From Bacteroidota bacterium (GTDB lineage: Bacteria; Bacteroidota; Bacteroidia; Flavobacteriales; Weeksellaceae): 46,766 nucleotides of DNA. Under the pieces are notes generated by a model. That model was not told the DNA's origin. It searched no databases and saw only the letters and a list, made by a program, of their open reading frames with translations. The position numbers and the translations under genes were made by a program. Position 1 is the first letter of the stretch, and each line of letters opens with the position of its first letter. The stretch spans positions 1 through 46,766 of the forward strand of contig JAEWZO010000043.1 in assembly GCA_023458415.1 (NCBI GenBank), written 5' to 3'. Of the stretch, positions 8,005 to 16,051 are shown piece after piece.

Positions 8005-8961
8005 TTATCCTTTAAATTCACCCATCGCGATGAATTTGTCCTGTCTCTGATTAACGAGCTCTTTTCCGCTAAACTTGCTGAAGGCAGCAATATTATGAAG
8101 AATGGAGGTTTTTAAGTTGTTGTAGGCAACTTGCGGTTCGTAATGTGCGCCACCAAGAGGTTCCTCAATAATTCCATCGATAAGTTTGTTGTGCAGCATA
8201 TCGTTCGGCGTAAGTTTCAGCGCGTTGGCTGCATCTTCTTTATGATCCCAGTTTCTCCACAGAATTGATGAGCAACTTTCCGGAGCAATTACCGAATACC
8301 ATGTATTTTCGAGCATGTACACTTTATTCCCTACACCAATTCCCAAAGCTCCACCACTGGCTCCTTCACCAATAATATACGTGAAAAGTGGGGTTTTAAG
8401 GATGGTCATTTCATATATATTTCGTGCAATGGCTTCTCCCTGTCCTCTTTCTTCAGCTTCAAGACCAGGATATGCTCCAGGAGTGTCGAGAAGTGTAATA
8501 ACCGGTATTCTGAATTTTTCAGCAAGTTTCATTAAGCGAAGTGCTTTTCTGTATCCTTCCGGATTCGGCATCCCAAATCTTCTGTGCTGCCTTTCTTTAG
8601 TGGTTCTACCTTTCTGCGTACCGATAATCATCACACGGTTTCCGTCGATAGTAGCTAAGCCTCCAACCATTGCAGGGTCGTCCGCAAAGTTTCTGTCGCC
8701 GTGAAGTTCCTGGAAACTGTCCTTATCTACAATTCCGTTGATGAAATCCAGTGTGTAAGGACGGTCCGGATGACGAGAGAGCTGTACTCTTTCCCACGGA
8801 GTTAGGTTTCCGTAGATTTCTTTCTTTTTTTCGATGATTTTATCTTCAATCTGAGCGCAGGCCAACTTAACATCAACACCACTTTCTTCACCAACCAGGG
8901 AGCAGGTTTGATACTGATCCATCAGTTCTTTTACAGGAAGTTCAAAACTTAAATATTCCAT
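8005..8961 (-). CDS. accA: Acetyl-CoA carboxylase carboxyltransferase subunit alpha
   Basis: With AccD, AccA transfers the carboxyl group from carboxybiotin to acetyl-CoA, giving malonyl-CoA for fatty acid synthesis. The 318 aa protein is full length. Recognisable parts are the N-terminal helical region with T-P-W-E-R-V-Q-L-S-R-H-P-D-R-P-Y-T-L, the oxyanion/CoA region G-T-Q-K-G-R-T-T-K-E-R, L-D-T-P-G-A-Y-P-G-L-E-A-E-E-R-G-Q, and G-E-G-A-S-G-G-A-L-G-I-G-V-G. The biotin carboxylase and carrier genes accC and accB lie 8 kb away at 17386-19333; accD is not in the window. Confidence 0.98.
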   Translation of the reverse strand: MEYLSFELPVKELMDQYQTCSLVGEESGVDVKLACAQIEDKIIEKKKEIYGNLTPWERVQLSRHPDRPYTLDFINGIVDKDSFQELHGDRNFADDPAMVGGLATIDGNRVMIIGTQKGRTTKERQHRRFGMPNPEGYRKALRLMKLAEKFRIPVITLLDTPGAYPGLEAEERGQGEAIARNIYEMTILKTPLFTYIIGEGASGGALGIGVGNKVYMLENTWYSVIAPESCSSILWRNWDHKEDAANALKLTPNDMLHNKLIDGIIEEPLGGAHYEPQVAYNNLKTSILHNIAAFSKFSGKELVNQRQDKFIAMGEFKG

Positions 8962-8985
8962 TATTTTTCTTGCGAATTAGTACAT

Positions 8986-8993
8986 CAAATTTA
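8986..8993 (-). promoter_or_regulatory. -7 box for accA
   Basis: TAAATTTG on the minus strand, exact to TAnnTTTG, 25 nt before the ATG. No convincing -33 element. Confidence 0.45.
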
Positions 8994-9010
8994 TAAAAAA
9001 TTAGGGAATG

Positions 9011-10525
9011 TTACTGAATATTATTCAGTGCATTTTTTATCCGTGCGATACTTTCCTCTTTACCAAGGATTTGTAAAATATCGGGTACGTCCGGACCTTT
9101 CAGTTCGCCAACTAAAGCAAGGCGAAGAGGCATCATAATTTTTCCCATTCCAACACTTTTTTCTGCAGCGAAGTCCTGAATGTTTTGCTTAAGATCTGCA
9201 TTTTCAAAATTGTTGATGTTTTCCAAAACTTCCTGAAAACCTGCAAGAAGAGTTGGAGTTTCTGGAGTCCATGCTTTTTTTACCGCTTTCTCGTCGTAGG
9301 AAACCGGTGCCTCGAAAAAGAATTTCCCTTCATGATAAATGTCTTTTGCAAATGTGGCTCTTTCCTGCATTAAACTGATGATCTTAAGCAATTTATCATC
9401 ATTTACATTAGAAATCTCGAGTGATAGATCACTTTTCAGGATTTCCAGAATTTCAGAAGCGGATTTTGTCTTTAGATATTCATGATTGAACCATTCGGCT
9501 TTTTCTTTGCTGAATCTTGCTCCAGCTTTGTGAACTTTATGAAGATCAAATTCTTGCACCATTTCTTCCATTGATAAAATCTCACGGTCGTTTGCCGGAG
9601 ACCAACCCAAAAGCGCAACCATATTCATAAAAGCTTCAGGTAGGTAACCTTCTTCGCGGTAACCTTTAGAAACAACTCCTGTCGCAGGATCTGTAAAATT
9701 AAGCGGGAAAACCGGGAATCCAAATTTATCACCGTCGCGCTTGCTTAGTTTTCCTTTTCCTTCAGGTTTTAGAATGAGTGAAAGGTGTGCGAACTGTGGT
9801 TTTTCCCATCCCATTGCTTCATACAGCAAATAATGCAAACCTAAAGAAGGAAGCCATTCTTCACCACGAATAACATGGGAAATTTCCATTTCGTGGTCAT
9901 CAACAATATTTGCGAAATGATAAGTGGGCATTCCGTCGTTTTTTACCAGAACTTTATCATCCAAAGTGTCGGTATTTACTGAAAACTTGCCGCGGATAAT
10001 GTCATCAAGATTTAAAGTCCGGTCAATAGGCATTTTGAAGCGCACCACATAAGGTACTTTTTCATCAAGCAATTTCTGAACTTCGGTTTTTGGCAATGCT
10101 TCAGAATTTTTCAGACGCTGTCTTGTGATATGGTTGTAGGCGAAAACTTCACCCTTTTCCTCAAATTCTTTGCGGATTTCATCCAGTTCTTCCGGAGTGT
10201 CGAAAGCAAGATAGGCGTATTCTGTTTTCAAGATCTGTTCAACATAACAGTCGTAGATTTCCCGTCTTTCCGATTGGCGATATGGACCGTAGTTTCCTCC
10301 GTGTTTCGGGCTTTCATCTGGGATAATTCCACACCATTCCAACGCTTCCATAATATATTCTTCAGCGCCTTCCACATAACGGGCGGTATCGGTGTCTTCA
10401 ATACGTAAAACAAAATCGCCACCCTGATTTTTTGCAAAAAGATAATCGTACAGTGCAGTTCTTACTCCTCCTAAATGTAAAGGTCCGGTCGGACTTGGTG
10501 CGAAACGCACTCTCACTTTGCTCAT
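9011..10525 (-). CDS. gltX: Glutamate--tRNA ligase
   Basis: Charges tRNA-Glu with glutamate. About 504 aa from the ATG at 10525 (M-S-K-V-R-V-R-F-A-P-S-P-T-G). The in-frame ATG at 10549 lies inside a TAAATTTG promoter box (10547-10554), so the later start is preferred. Class I synthetase signatures: H-L-G-G at residues 17-20 (HIGH motif) and K-L-S-K-R-D-G near residue 259 (KMSKS motif). The L-R-I-E-D-T-D-T-A-R motif is the GluRS/GlnRS signature. The C-terminal anticodon-binding domain is complete. Divergent from the cupin gene at 10621. Confidence 0.98.
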   Translation of the reverse strand: MSKVRVRFAPSPTGPLHLGGVRTALYDYLFAKNQGGDFVLRIEDTDTARYVEGAEEYIMEALEWCGIIPDESPKHGGNYGPYRQSERREIYDCYVEQILKTEYAYLAFDTPEELDEIRKEFEEKGEVFAYNHITRQRLKNSEALPKTEVQKLLDEKVPYVVRFKMPIDRTLNLDDIIRGKFSVNTDTLDDKVLVKNDGMPTYHFANIVDDHEMEISHVIRGEEWLPSLGLHYLLYEAMGWEKPQFAHLSLILKPEGKGKLSKRDGDKFGFPVFPLNFTDPATGVVSKGYREEGYLPEAFMNMVALLGWSPANDREILSMEEMVQEFDLHKVHKAGARFSKEKAEWFNHEYLKTKSASEILEILKSDLSLEISNVNDDKLLKIISLMQERATFAKDIYHEGKFFFEAPVSYDEKAVKKAWTPETPTLLAGFQEVLENINNFENADLKQNIQDFAAEKSVGMGKIMMPLRLALVGELKGPDVPDILQILGKEESIARIKNALNNIQ

Positions 10526-10546
10526 GCCTTCAAAAAAATTAAAGGG

Positions 10547-10554
10547 CAAATTTA
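10547..10554 (-). promoter_or_regulatory. -7 box for gltX
   Basis: TAAATTTG on the minus strand, 22 nt before the ATG at 10525; no clear -33 element. Confidence 0.45.
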
Positions 10555-10594
10555 GCGAAAAATTGATTTTTTACAGAATCTGAGAGATTTTATT

Positions 10595-10602
10595 TAGTTT
10601 TG
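10595..10602 (+). promoter_or_regulatory. -7 box for the cupin gene
   Basis: TAGTTTTG, exact to TAnnTTTG, 18 nt before the ATG at 10621. No TTTG at the usual -33 distance. Divergent with the gltX box. Confidence 0.45.
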
Positions 10603-10620
10603 CATTAAATTTAGTTAACA

Positions 10621-10965
10621 ATGCCTGAAATTGGAGAAAGACCTTGGGGAAAATATTTTGTTTTGGAAGATGAAAACCATTACAAATTAAAGAGAATTGA
10701 AGTAAATCCCGGGCAAAGACTTTCTTACCAATACCACCATTACCGCCAGGAATTTTGGACTGTTGTTGAAGGTGAAGCCGTTGTTGTTTTGGACGAAGTA
10801 GAACACACGGTGAGATATGGTGAAAGCATTTTCATTCCTTTGGGCGCCAAACACCGTATTGAAAACCGTACAGAACAGTTAATGGTTTTTATTGAAGTTC
10901 AGACAGGAACTTATTTCGGGGAAGACGATATCGTAAGAATTCAGGACGATTATTCCCGCGACTGA
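10621..10965 (+). CDS. Mannose-6-phosphate isomerase type II-like cupin
   Basis: A 114 aa single-domain cupin that matches the C-terminal isomerase domain of bifunctional mannose-1-phosphate guanylyltransferase/isomerase proteins: R-P-W-G-K-Y near the start, Y-K-L-K-R-I-E-V-N-P-G-Q-R-L-S-Y-Q-Y-H-H-Y-R-Q-E-F-W, then P-L-G-A-K-H-R-I-E-N. The H-H...E...H set is the usual metal-binding set. The guanylyltransferase half is absent. Likely role is fructose-6-phosphate/mannose-6-phosphate interconversion feeding sugar nucleotides to the adjacent glycosyltransferase cluster, but a free-standing cupin could have another substrate. It abuts the convergent glycosyltransferase gene ending at 10966. Confidence 0.8.
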   Translation: MPEIGERPWGKYFVLEDENHYKLKRIEVNPGQRLSYQYHHYRQEFWTVVEGEAVVVLDEVEHTVRYGESIFIPLGAKHRIENRTEQLMVFIEVQTGTYFGEDDIVRIQDDYSRD

Positions 10966-11895
10966 TTATTTAATTAGCTTATAATTTTTATACTCGAAAA
11001 AGCGAACGCCAAGAAAATCTTCGATTTTCTGCAGGTATTTGTCTTTGGTTTTCCACTCTGCTTTGGACGTGTCGTGCTCAAATTTATAGGTATAGTTTCG
11101 AATCGCTTCTTCCATTACTTTCGGGTGCCTTCCCTTGAATTCCGTAACGCGGTCCACCTGATGATAATTGAATTTTTCTTCAGGGGCTTCGTGCAGAACT
11201 TTTTCCTGATGACCGTAATAGTACGTGAAATTATGCGCTTTCATCATCATTGTTCGCGGGTTTTTCACGGCATTGTAATGAAATATAGGAGCGTCTAATT
11301 TGATGACGTTCAGCTTAGTGCCTTTTTCGGTTCCGTTTTCGTAATTTTGGATTGAATTGAATTTTCTGAAACCCTGCGAATCCCGGTATGCTCTTATCTG
11401 AGGCGAATTTTTGAAAATCCGGATTTCATTACGGTGAACTCTTCTGGAATTCCGAATGTGGCCGTAATCTCCCCAAAAGTGCAGAAATGGCTGCAGAAAC
11501 CCATCAACACGGGTGTCGTTATTATATTTTTGAATGAATTCTACAATTTTCGGTAAGTCTTTCTCGTGGATCACTTCATCCGCCTGAATATGAAAAACCC
11601 AATCGCCGGTGCAGTGACTAAGTCCAGTGTTGGACTGTATTGCAAAAACTTTTCCGTCCTTCTTAAGGTTTTCGTCCCAAACAGTGTCAACAATTTTGAT
11701 TTTGGGATTATTTAGAGCGACAATTGCCTCGCGGGTTCCGTCGGTAGAATCGCCTACAACAGCTATAAATTCATCACAAATCGATAGCACGCTCAAGATT
11801 GATTCCAAAAAAGGAACGCCGTAAGAAAAGCCATTTCTTACATATCCGTATCCTGAAATTGTTGGCCTGTTTTTCATGATTTTAGAATTAAGCAA
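10966..11895 (-). CDS. Family 2 glycosyltransferase
   Basis: 309 aa (or 303 from the ATG at 11877). The N-terminus has a GT-A nucleotide-sugar fold: F-L-E-S-I-L-S-V-L-S-I-C-D-E-F-I-A-V-V-G-D-S-T-D-G-T-R, then W-V-F-H-I-Q-A-D-E-V-I-H in the place of the DXD metal site. This looks like the WaaE/KdtX-type subgroup of GT2 that acts on LPS core or surface glycans. Its ATG overlaps the stop of the upstream gene by 8 nt, which suggests translational coupling. It is the last gene of a three-gene minus-strand glycosyltransferase operon. Substrate unknown. Confidence 0.85.
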   Translation of the reverse strand: MLNSKIMKNRPTISGYGYVRNGFSYGVPFLESILSVLSICDEFIAVVGDSTDGTREAIVALNNPKIKIVDTVWDENLKKDGKVFAIQSNTGLSHCTGDWVFHIQADEVIHEKDLPKIVEFIQKYNNDTRVDGFLQPFLHFWGDYGHIRNSRRVHRNEIRIFKNSPQIRAYRDSQGFRKFNSIQNYENGTEKGTKLNVIKLDAPIFHYNAVKNPRTMMMKAHNFTYYYGHQEKVLHEAPEEKFNYHQVDRVTEFKGRHPKVMEEAIRNYTYKFEHDTSKAEWKTKDKYLQKIEDFLGVRFFEYKNYKLIK

Positions 11896-13918
11896 AAGGG
11901 TTGATCTGATTTATTTTCTGGTAAAGAGTTTCTCTTGAGAACAAATCCAGCGTATCCAATGACCTGTTCTGAATTTCTATCCAAAGGTTTTTATCGGTAT
12001 AAATCTCAATGATTTTTTCAGCAAATTCCTCGGCTGTTTCTGCCAATAAAATATTGTCTTTCTTTTCGTTCAGCATTCCTTCGGCGCCAACGCCGCTTGC
12101 AACAACCGGAAGAAAAAACTCAAAAGCCTGACCAATCTTGCCTTTTACACCGGCTCCGAAACGAAGCGGCGCAACCATTATTCTGTTGTTAAGAAAGAAC
12201 GGATTAATGTCTGGCTGAAAACCATGGAAAATCACCTTTTCATTTTTAATATCATGAATGCTTTCGTTAACGCCGCCTACAACATTCAGCTTTATTTCAG
12301 GATGTTTCTGCCACACAATTGGCATAATTTCATTCACCAAAAAATAGACTGCATCAATATTCGGATGATGTGTGGAACCTACAAACAGCAAATCTTTCCT
12401 TTCTTCAAACGTCGGAATTTCATCAAGATTAACTTTAGGATAATGAATGTTGGAGATTACGATTCTCTTTTTACCTTCGGCAAAATGCGCCATATACTGG
12501 TTTTCTTCCTCCGAAATCGGAATGATGACATCCGCTTTTTCCGAAGCAAATTTTTCCATCTTGATAAAAGCAGCATAGTTTTTTTGATATTCTTTATTAT
12601 CGGGAGCAGTCTCCAGTGCGCGCTGGTAACGAAGGTGATGAATATCTACCATGTCGTAAACCACAAAACTTTTCCGGAAATTCTTTTTTACAGAATGATA
12701 GTATTTCTTGAAAATATTGGCGGCATAAAGCCATGCGATAACTTCCCGTGCTTTAAATCTTTTATAAAAAATTCTTAAATCGGCTAAGGCAAGATGTTCG
12801 TAGTAAACGCAAACGCCAAGGCGCTGAAAATACTCGTTGTATGGATTTTCAATTTTATTTTTTCTGGTGACAAAAACAGCATTATAGCCCATTTTTTTGT
12901 AGGCTTTAATGATTTCTGTAAGTCGCAACTCGCCTGAATTCTGGTCATACTCCGGAACACGGTTATTGTAAAAGAAAATATTTTTGTTCTGATTGAGTTC
13001 CAGTAAGCGTTCTTCAACGACAGTAGCTTTAATTTCTGCAAGCTGATTTTTCCATTTTTTCTGGAAGTAGGCTTTGTTTTTTTCGTAAATTTTGTCTTTC
13101 GCCGAAGTTTCACCGTTTTTCTTCGCGTTATATGAAACGCCCTGAAAATGATAAACCTGCGAAAATGGAGTGTAGTAAATATCTTTTCCCTGATTGAATT
13201 TAATAGAAAGACAAAGGTCTGTATCTTCAAAATAAGCAGGAGCAAAGGCGTCGTCGAAAAGGTTGATTTTTCCGTCGTCCGAAAACTTCCTGAACATCAT
13301 GCTGCATCCAGAGCAGTAATCCACTTTATAAATGTAGTTGATGCCCGGATAATACATTTTCTTTTTACTCGCAATCTGCTCGATCCGGCCTTCAACCATA
13401 AGCATGCTTCCGGCTTCCTGCAGAGTTCCATCGGCGTTCAACAACATCGATCCGGCAACTCCAACATTTTCGAAATTTTCGAAAACGTAAAATAGTTCAT
13501 CCAGAAATCCTTTTTTAACGGCAGTATCGTTGTTGAGTAAATAAATGAATTCTCCTTTTGCTTCTTGAATTCCGCGATTGCACGACCGTAGGAATCCCAG
13601 ATTTTCTTCATTTCTGATCACGCGAATGTTTCCGATTCCTTCAAAACTGATAGGTTCGGAGCTTTTATCGTCCATCAGAATAATCTCAAATGAAATTTGT
13701 GGAAGATTGTCGTGAATGGATTTCAGACAGTTTAAAGTGTAATCCAGCTGATTGTGGAACGGGATAATAATCGAAACTTGTGGATTTTCAAAAACTGGGA
13801 AATCAAAATGATGAATTTGCTTTTTCTCTGTTTGATAGGGAGTTACCATCGATTTTTCCAACCGCCGAATACGATTGATTTTCCTGATCTGATATTTTAT
13901 TTTCCTGTAAATTCCCAT
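11888..13918 (-). CDS. Two-domain glycosyltransferase (GT2 plus GT-B type)
   Basis: 676 aa with two catalytic modules. Residues ~45-290 are a GT-A/GT2 domain (V-S-I-I-I-P-F-H-N-Q, I-I-L-M-D-D-K-S-S-E, Y-L-L-N-N-D-T-A-V as the acceptor/metal region, N-L-G-F-L-R-S-C-N-R-G). Residues ~320-676 are a GT-B domain with the sugar-nucleotide-binding half near the end (L-L-F-V-G-S-T-H-H-P-N, F-H-G-F-Q-P-D-I, V-A-P-L-R-F-G-A-G-V-K-G-K-I). Such fusions add two successive sugars to a surface polysaccharide. It starts on the base after the upstream stop codon (TAA then ATG) and overlaps the downstream gene, so the operon is tightly coupled. Sugars unknown. Confidence 0.88.
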   Translation of the reverse strand: MGIYRKIKYQIRKINRIRRLEKSMVTPYQTEKKQIHHFDFPVFENPQVSIIIPFHNQLDYTLNCLKSIHDNLPQISFEIILMDDKSSEPISFEGIGNIRVIRNEENLGFLRSCNRGIQEAKGEFIYLLNNDTAVKKGFLDELFYVFENFENVGVAGSMLLNADGTLQEAGSMLMVEGRIEQIASKKKMYYPGINYIYKVDYCSGCSMMFRKFSDDGKINLFDDAFAPAYFEDTDLCLSIKFNQGKDIYYTPFSQVYHFQGVSYNAKKNGETSAKDKIYEKNKAYFQKKWKNQLAEIKATVVEERLLELNQNKNIFFYNNRVPEYDQNSGELRLTEIIKAYKKMGYNAVFVTRKNKIENPYNEYFQRLGVCVYYEHLALADLRIFYKRFKAREVIAWLYAANIFKKYYHSVKKNFRKSFVVYDMVDIHHLRYQRALETAPDNKEYQKNYAAFIKMEKFASEKADVIIPISEEENQYMAHFAEGKKRIVISNIHYPKVNLDEIPTFEERKDLLFVGSTHHPNIDAVYFLVNEIMPIVWQKHPEIKLNVVGGVNESIHDIKNEKVIFHGFQPDINPFFLNNRIMVAPLRFGAGVKGKIGQAFEFFLPVVASGVGAEGMLNEKKDNILLAETAEEFAEKIIEIYTDKNLWIEIQNRSLDTLDLFSRETLYQKINQINPFA

Positions 13919-14932
13919 TTACTGTGGCTGAATATTGAAAATATTATTGATCCAACTTGTAAATCCATATTTTTCTACAATTTTCGGATCTAAATTTTTA
14001 TAGGGTTTCTTTAAGAACGTTTTCAAACCGTCCAGATTATCACCTTCCCACACAAAGATATTGTCGGAATCATAAAAATCAAAATTTCTGAGATCCGGAT
14101 TGTCAGTGATTATTTTTTTTCGATAATGCAGAGCTTCGAATACCCTGAAAGACAAGCCGTTGTGGATTTCTTTATTACTGAATTCCAACAGACAAGAGGC
14201 TTTCTGCATCTCTTCAATCATCTCCAGATAATCTGCATTGTTTTTCCGCACGGTTACATTGGCTTGCTGTAATTGCGACGGAACTGATGAATGCGGGTAA
14301 ACAATCTGTATATTAGAATCGATGTTTTCCTGACGGAAAAATTCTGCAATTTCAAAAACTTTTTCAGTTCGGTTCGGTAAATAGCTTCCAAGAAAAAATA
14401 CAGTTTCGGGTTGCTCTTTTGACGGATCAGATTTCAGGTTGTCCAGATAAAAATTCGTCGTGAATTTCAGATTAAAATATTTGTACTGATAATTTTTATA
14501 ATTCATCGGATCGAATGTGAAAAACGCATCAAAAATTTCGATGTATTCCATTATTTCGGGATACCTTTCAAAGCCATCCCATTGATAAGCAGCTGTATAA
14601 CAGGTTTTTTCTTTCAGCTTTTGTAAAGATTCAACAGAGAAATAATCGGGTCTTATGACTAATGCATAATCCAGTTTTCCATGATATTTTTCCAAATTAT
14701 CAAGTAAATCTTCAGAATGGTTTTGAATTTTCAGCTGCTTTTTGAAATCTTTATTTTTCAAAAATGTTTTCTGGTAGAAATTTTTAAGCTTTTGCGAAAT
14801 ATTTTTGTACTTAAATTGCCTGTCAGTCACGACCAAAATTTCGACCTGAAACCCCGCAGATTCGAGATTTTTAATAATTCCCTGATAAAGGTTGAAATGG
14901 TGAGGAATAAGTAAAGCGACTTTATTTCCCAA
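13919..14932 (-). CDS. Glycosyltransferase-like protein (CgeB / Glyco_trans_1_2 type)
   Basis: 337 aa. N-terminal half has a Rossmann-like opening (K-V-A-L-L-I-P-H-H-F-N-L-Y) and a Lys-rich stretch at ~40-75. The C-terminal half resembles the CgeB / Glyco_trans_1_2 domain: V-F-F-L-G-S-Y-L-P-N-R-T, L-L-E-F-S-N-K-E-I-H-N-G-L-S-F-R-V-F-E-A-L-H-Y-R-K-K-I-I-T-D-N. First gene of the minus-strand glycosyltransferase operon, divergent from another glycosyltransferase at 14978 with 45 nt between. It most likely transfers a sugar in LPS or capsule assembly; the assignment is by motif only. Confidence 0.7.
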   Translation of the reverse strand: MGNKVALLIPHHFNLYQGIIKNLESAGFQVEILVVTDRQFKYKNISQKLKNFYQKTFLKNKDFKKQLKIQNHSEDLLDNLEKYHGKLDYALVIRPDYFSVESLQKLKEKTCYTAAYQWDGFERYPEIMEYIEIFDAFFTFDPMNYKNYQYKYFNLKFTTNFYLDNLKSDPSKEQPETVFFLGSYLPNRTEKVFEIAEFFRQENIDSNIQIVYPHSSVPSQLQQANVTVRKNNADYLEMIEEMQKASCLLEFSNKEIHNGLSFRVFEALHYRKKIITDNPDLRNFDFYDSDNIFVWEGDNLDGLKTFLKKPYKNLDPKIVEKYGFTSWINNIFNIQPQ

Positions 14933-14946
14933 TTAAATATTTTCAG

Positions 14947-14954
14947 CAAAAATA
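14947..14954 (-). promoter_or_regulatory. -7 box for the glycosyltransferase operon
   Basis: TATTTTTG on the minus strand, exact to TAnnTTTG, 15 nt before the ATG at 14932. It faces the plus-strand box at 14962. Confidence 0.5.
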
Positions 14955-14961
14955 ATATAAA

Positions 14962-14969
14962 TATATTTG
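14962..14969 (+). promoter_or_regulatory. -7 box for the 14978 glycosyltransferase
   Basis: TATATTTG, exact to TAnnTTTG, 8 nt before the ATG, so the transcript would be almost leaderless. The divergent box for 14932 lies 8 nt away. Confidence 0.5.
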
Positions 14970-14977
14970 TAAAAATT

Positions 14978-16051
14978 ATGTCGAGAAACACCGTCCTTGT
15001 TGATCTGGAACGTTTAAGATACCCGCATTCCGGTATTGCAAAGGTTTTTTCTGCGCTTTCTCTCGGCCTTTCTGAGATGGATTTGCAGGATCTCGATGTG
15101 GTTTTTTACGGACCAAAAGAAAATATTCCGGTTAAAGGCTTTAAAAATATTGACTGGAAGAAACATCAGAAATTCAATCCCTTTTTTGGAAACCGATATC
15201 CGTTGGTTCATGTTTCTCATCAACTTTCATCGTATTTTCACCACAAGCCACAATCACAAAGAAAAATTGTGACGTTGCACGATCTCAATTTTCTTCATGA
15301 AGATTTTTCCCAAGCCAAGCTGAAGCGTAACATCCAGCGAGTGAATAAAAACGTATCAAATGCGGATGTTGTGGTCTGCATCTCAGAATTTGTGAAAGAA
15401 GACTATCTGAAAAACAGACATTTATTCTCAATTAGAACAGAGCAGAAAGTTGATGTGATTTACAATGGTCTTCAATTTCCGGAAGACAGGAAGTTTGAAC
15501 AAAAGTTCCCGCTTCTGAAGGGTAAGAAATACTTTCTCAATATAGGAGTGCTATTTCCGAAGAAAAATCAAATGAGTCTGTTGAAAATTATTTCTGAACT
15601 TGAGGAAGACTTGGTGATGGTGGTTTCCGGCGGAAAAAAAGACTACGAAAAACAGGTTTTAGACTTTATTGCCGATAATAATTTAAGCCACAAAGTTCAC
15701 ATCCTGCGCAATATTTCCGACGCAGAAAAGTATTCATTGATCCAGAATTGTGAAGCGCTACTTCATCCGTCACTCGCTGAAGGTTTTGGGATACCGCCTA
15801 TTGAAGCTATGTATTTTGGAAAGCCAGTTTTCCTGAGTAAACTTACGAGTTTGCCGGAAATTGGAGGAGATGCTGCATTTTATTTTGAAGGTTTCGAGCC
15901 GGAAGAAATGCTTCAAACAATCCGAAACGGGATAAAAGCTTTTTCAAAAGATTCTTCATTCCAAGAAAAATTAAAATCCCATGCCAAGAAATTCAGTTAC
16001 GAACGCATGGCACGGGAATATTTTGAACTGTACAGGAAGGTTAGTTCTTAA
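14978..16051 (+). CDS. Family 4 glycosyltransferase
   Basis: 357 aa GT-B enzyme. The N-terminal half contains T-L-H-D-L-N-F-L-H and S-N-A-D-V-V-V-C-I-S-E-F. The C-terminal nucleotide-sugar half contains F-L-N-I-G-V-L-F-P-K-K-N, a Ser/His-rich core, L-H-P-S-L-A-E-G-F-G-I-P-P-I-E-A-M-Y-F-G-K-P-V, and the E-x7-E pair typical of GT4. Likely adds a hexose to LPS or another surface glycan alongside the divergent three-gene cluster. Its stop overlaps the end of convergent rocD by 11 nt. Confidence 0.88.
   Translation: MSRNTVLVDLERLRYPHSGIAKVFSALSLGLSEMDLQDLDVVFYGPKENIPVKGFKNIDWKKHQKFNPFFGNRYPLVHVSHQLSSYFHHKPQSQRKIVTLHDLNFLHEDFSQAKLKRNIQRVNKNVSNADVVVCISEFVKEDYLKNRHLFSIRTEQKVDVIYNGLQFPEDRKFEQKFPLLKGKKYFLNIGVLFPKKNQMSLLKIISELEEDLVMVVSGGKKDYEKQVLDFIADNNLSHKVHILRNISDAEKYSLIQNCEALLHPSLAEGFGIPPIEAMYFGKPVFLSKLTSLPEIGGDAAFYFEGFEPEEMLQTIRNGIKAFSKDSSFQEKLKSHAKKFSYERMAREYFELYRKVSS

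Noticed and set aside
12224..12778. 184-codon open frame antisense to the two-domain glycosyltransferase
   Set aside because: Composition is typical of an antisense shadow (Asn/Phe/His-rich) and it has no start context or family resemblance.
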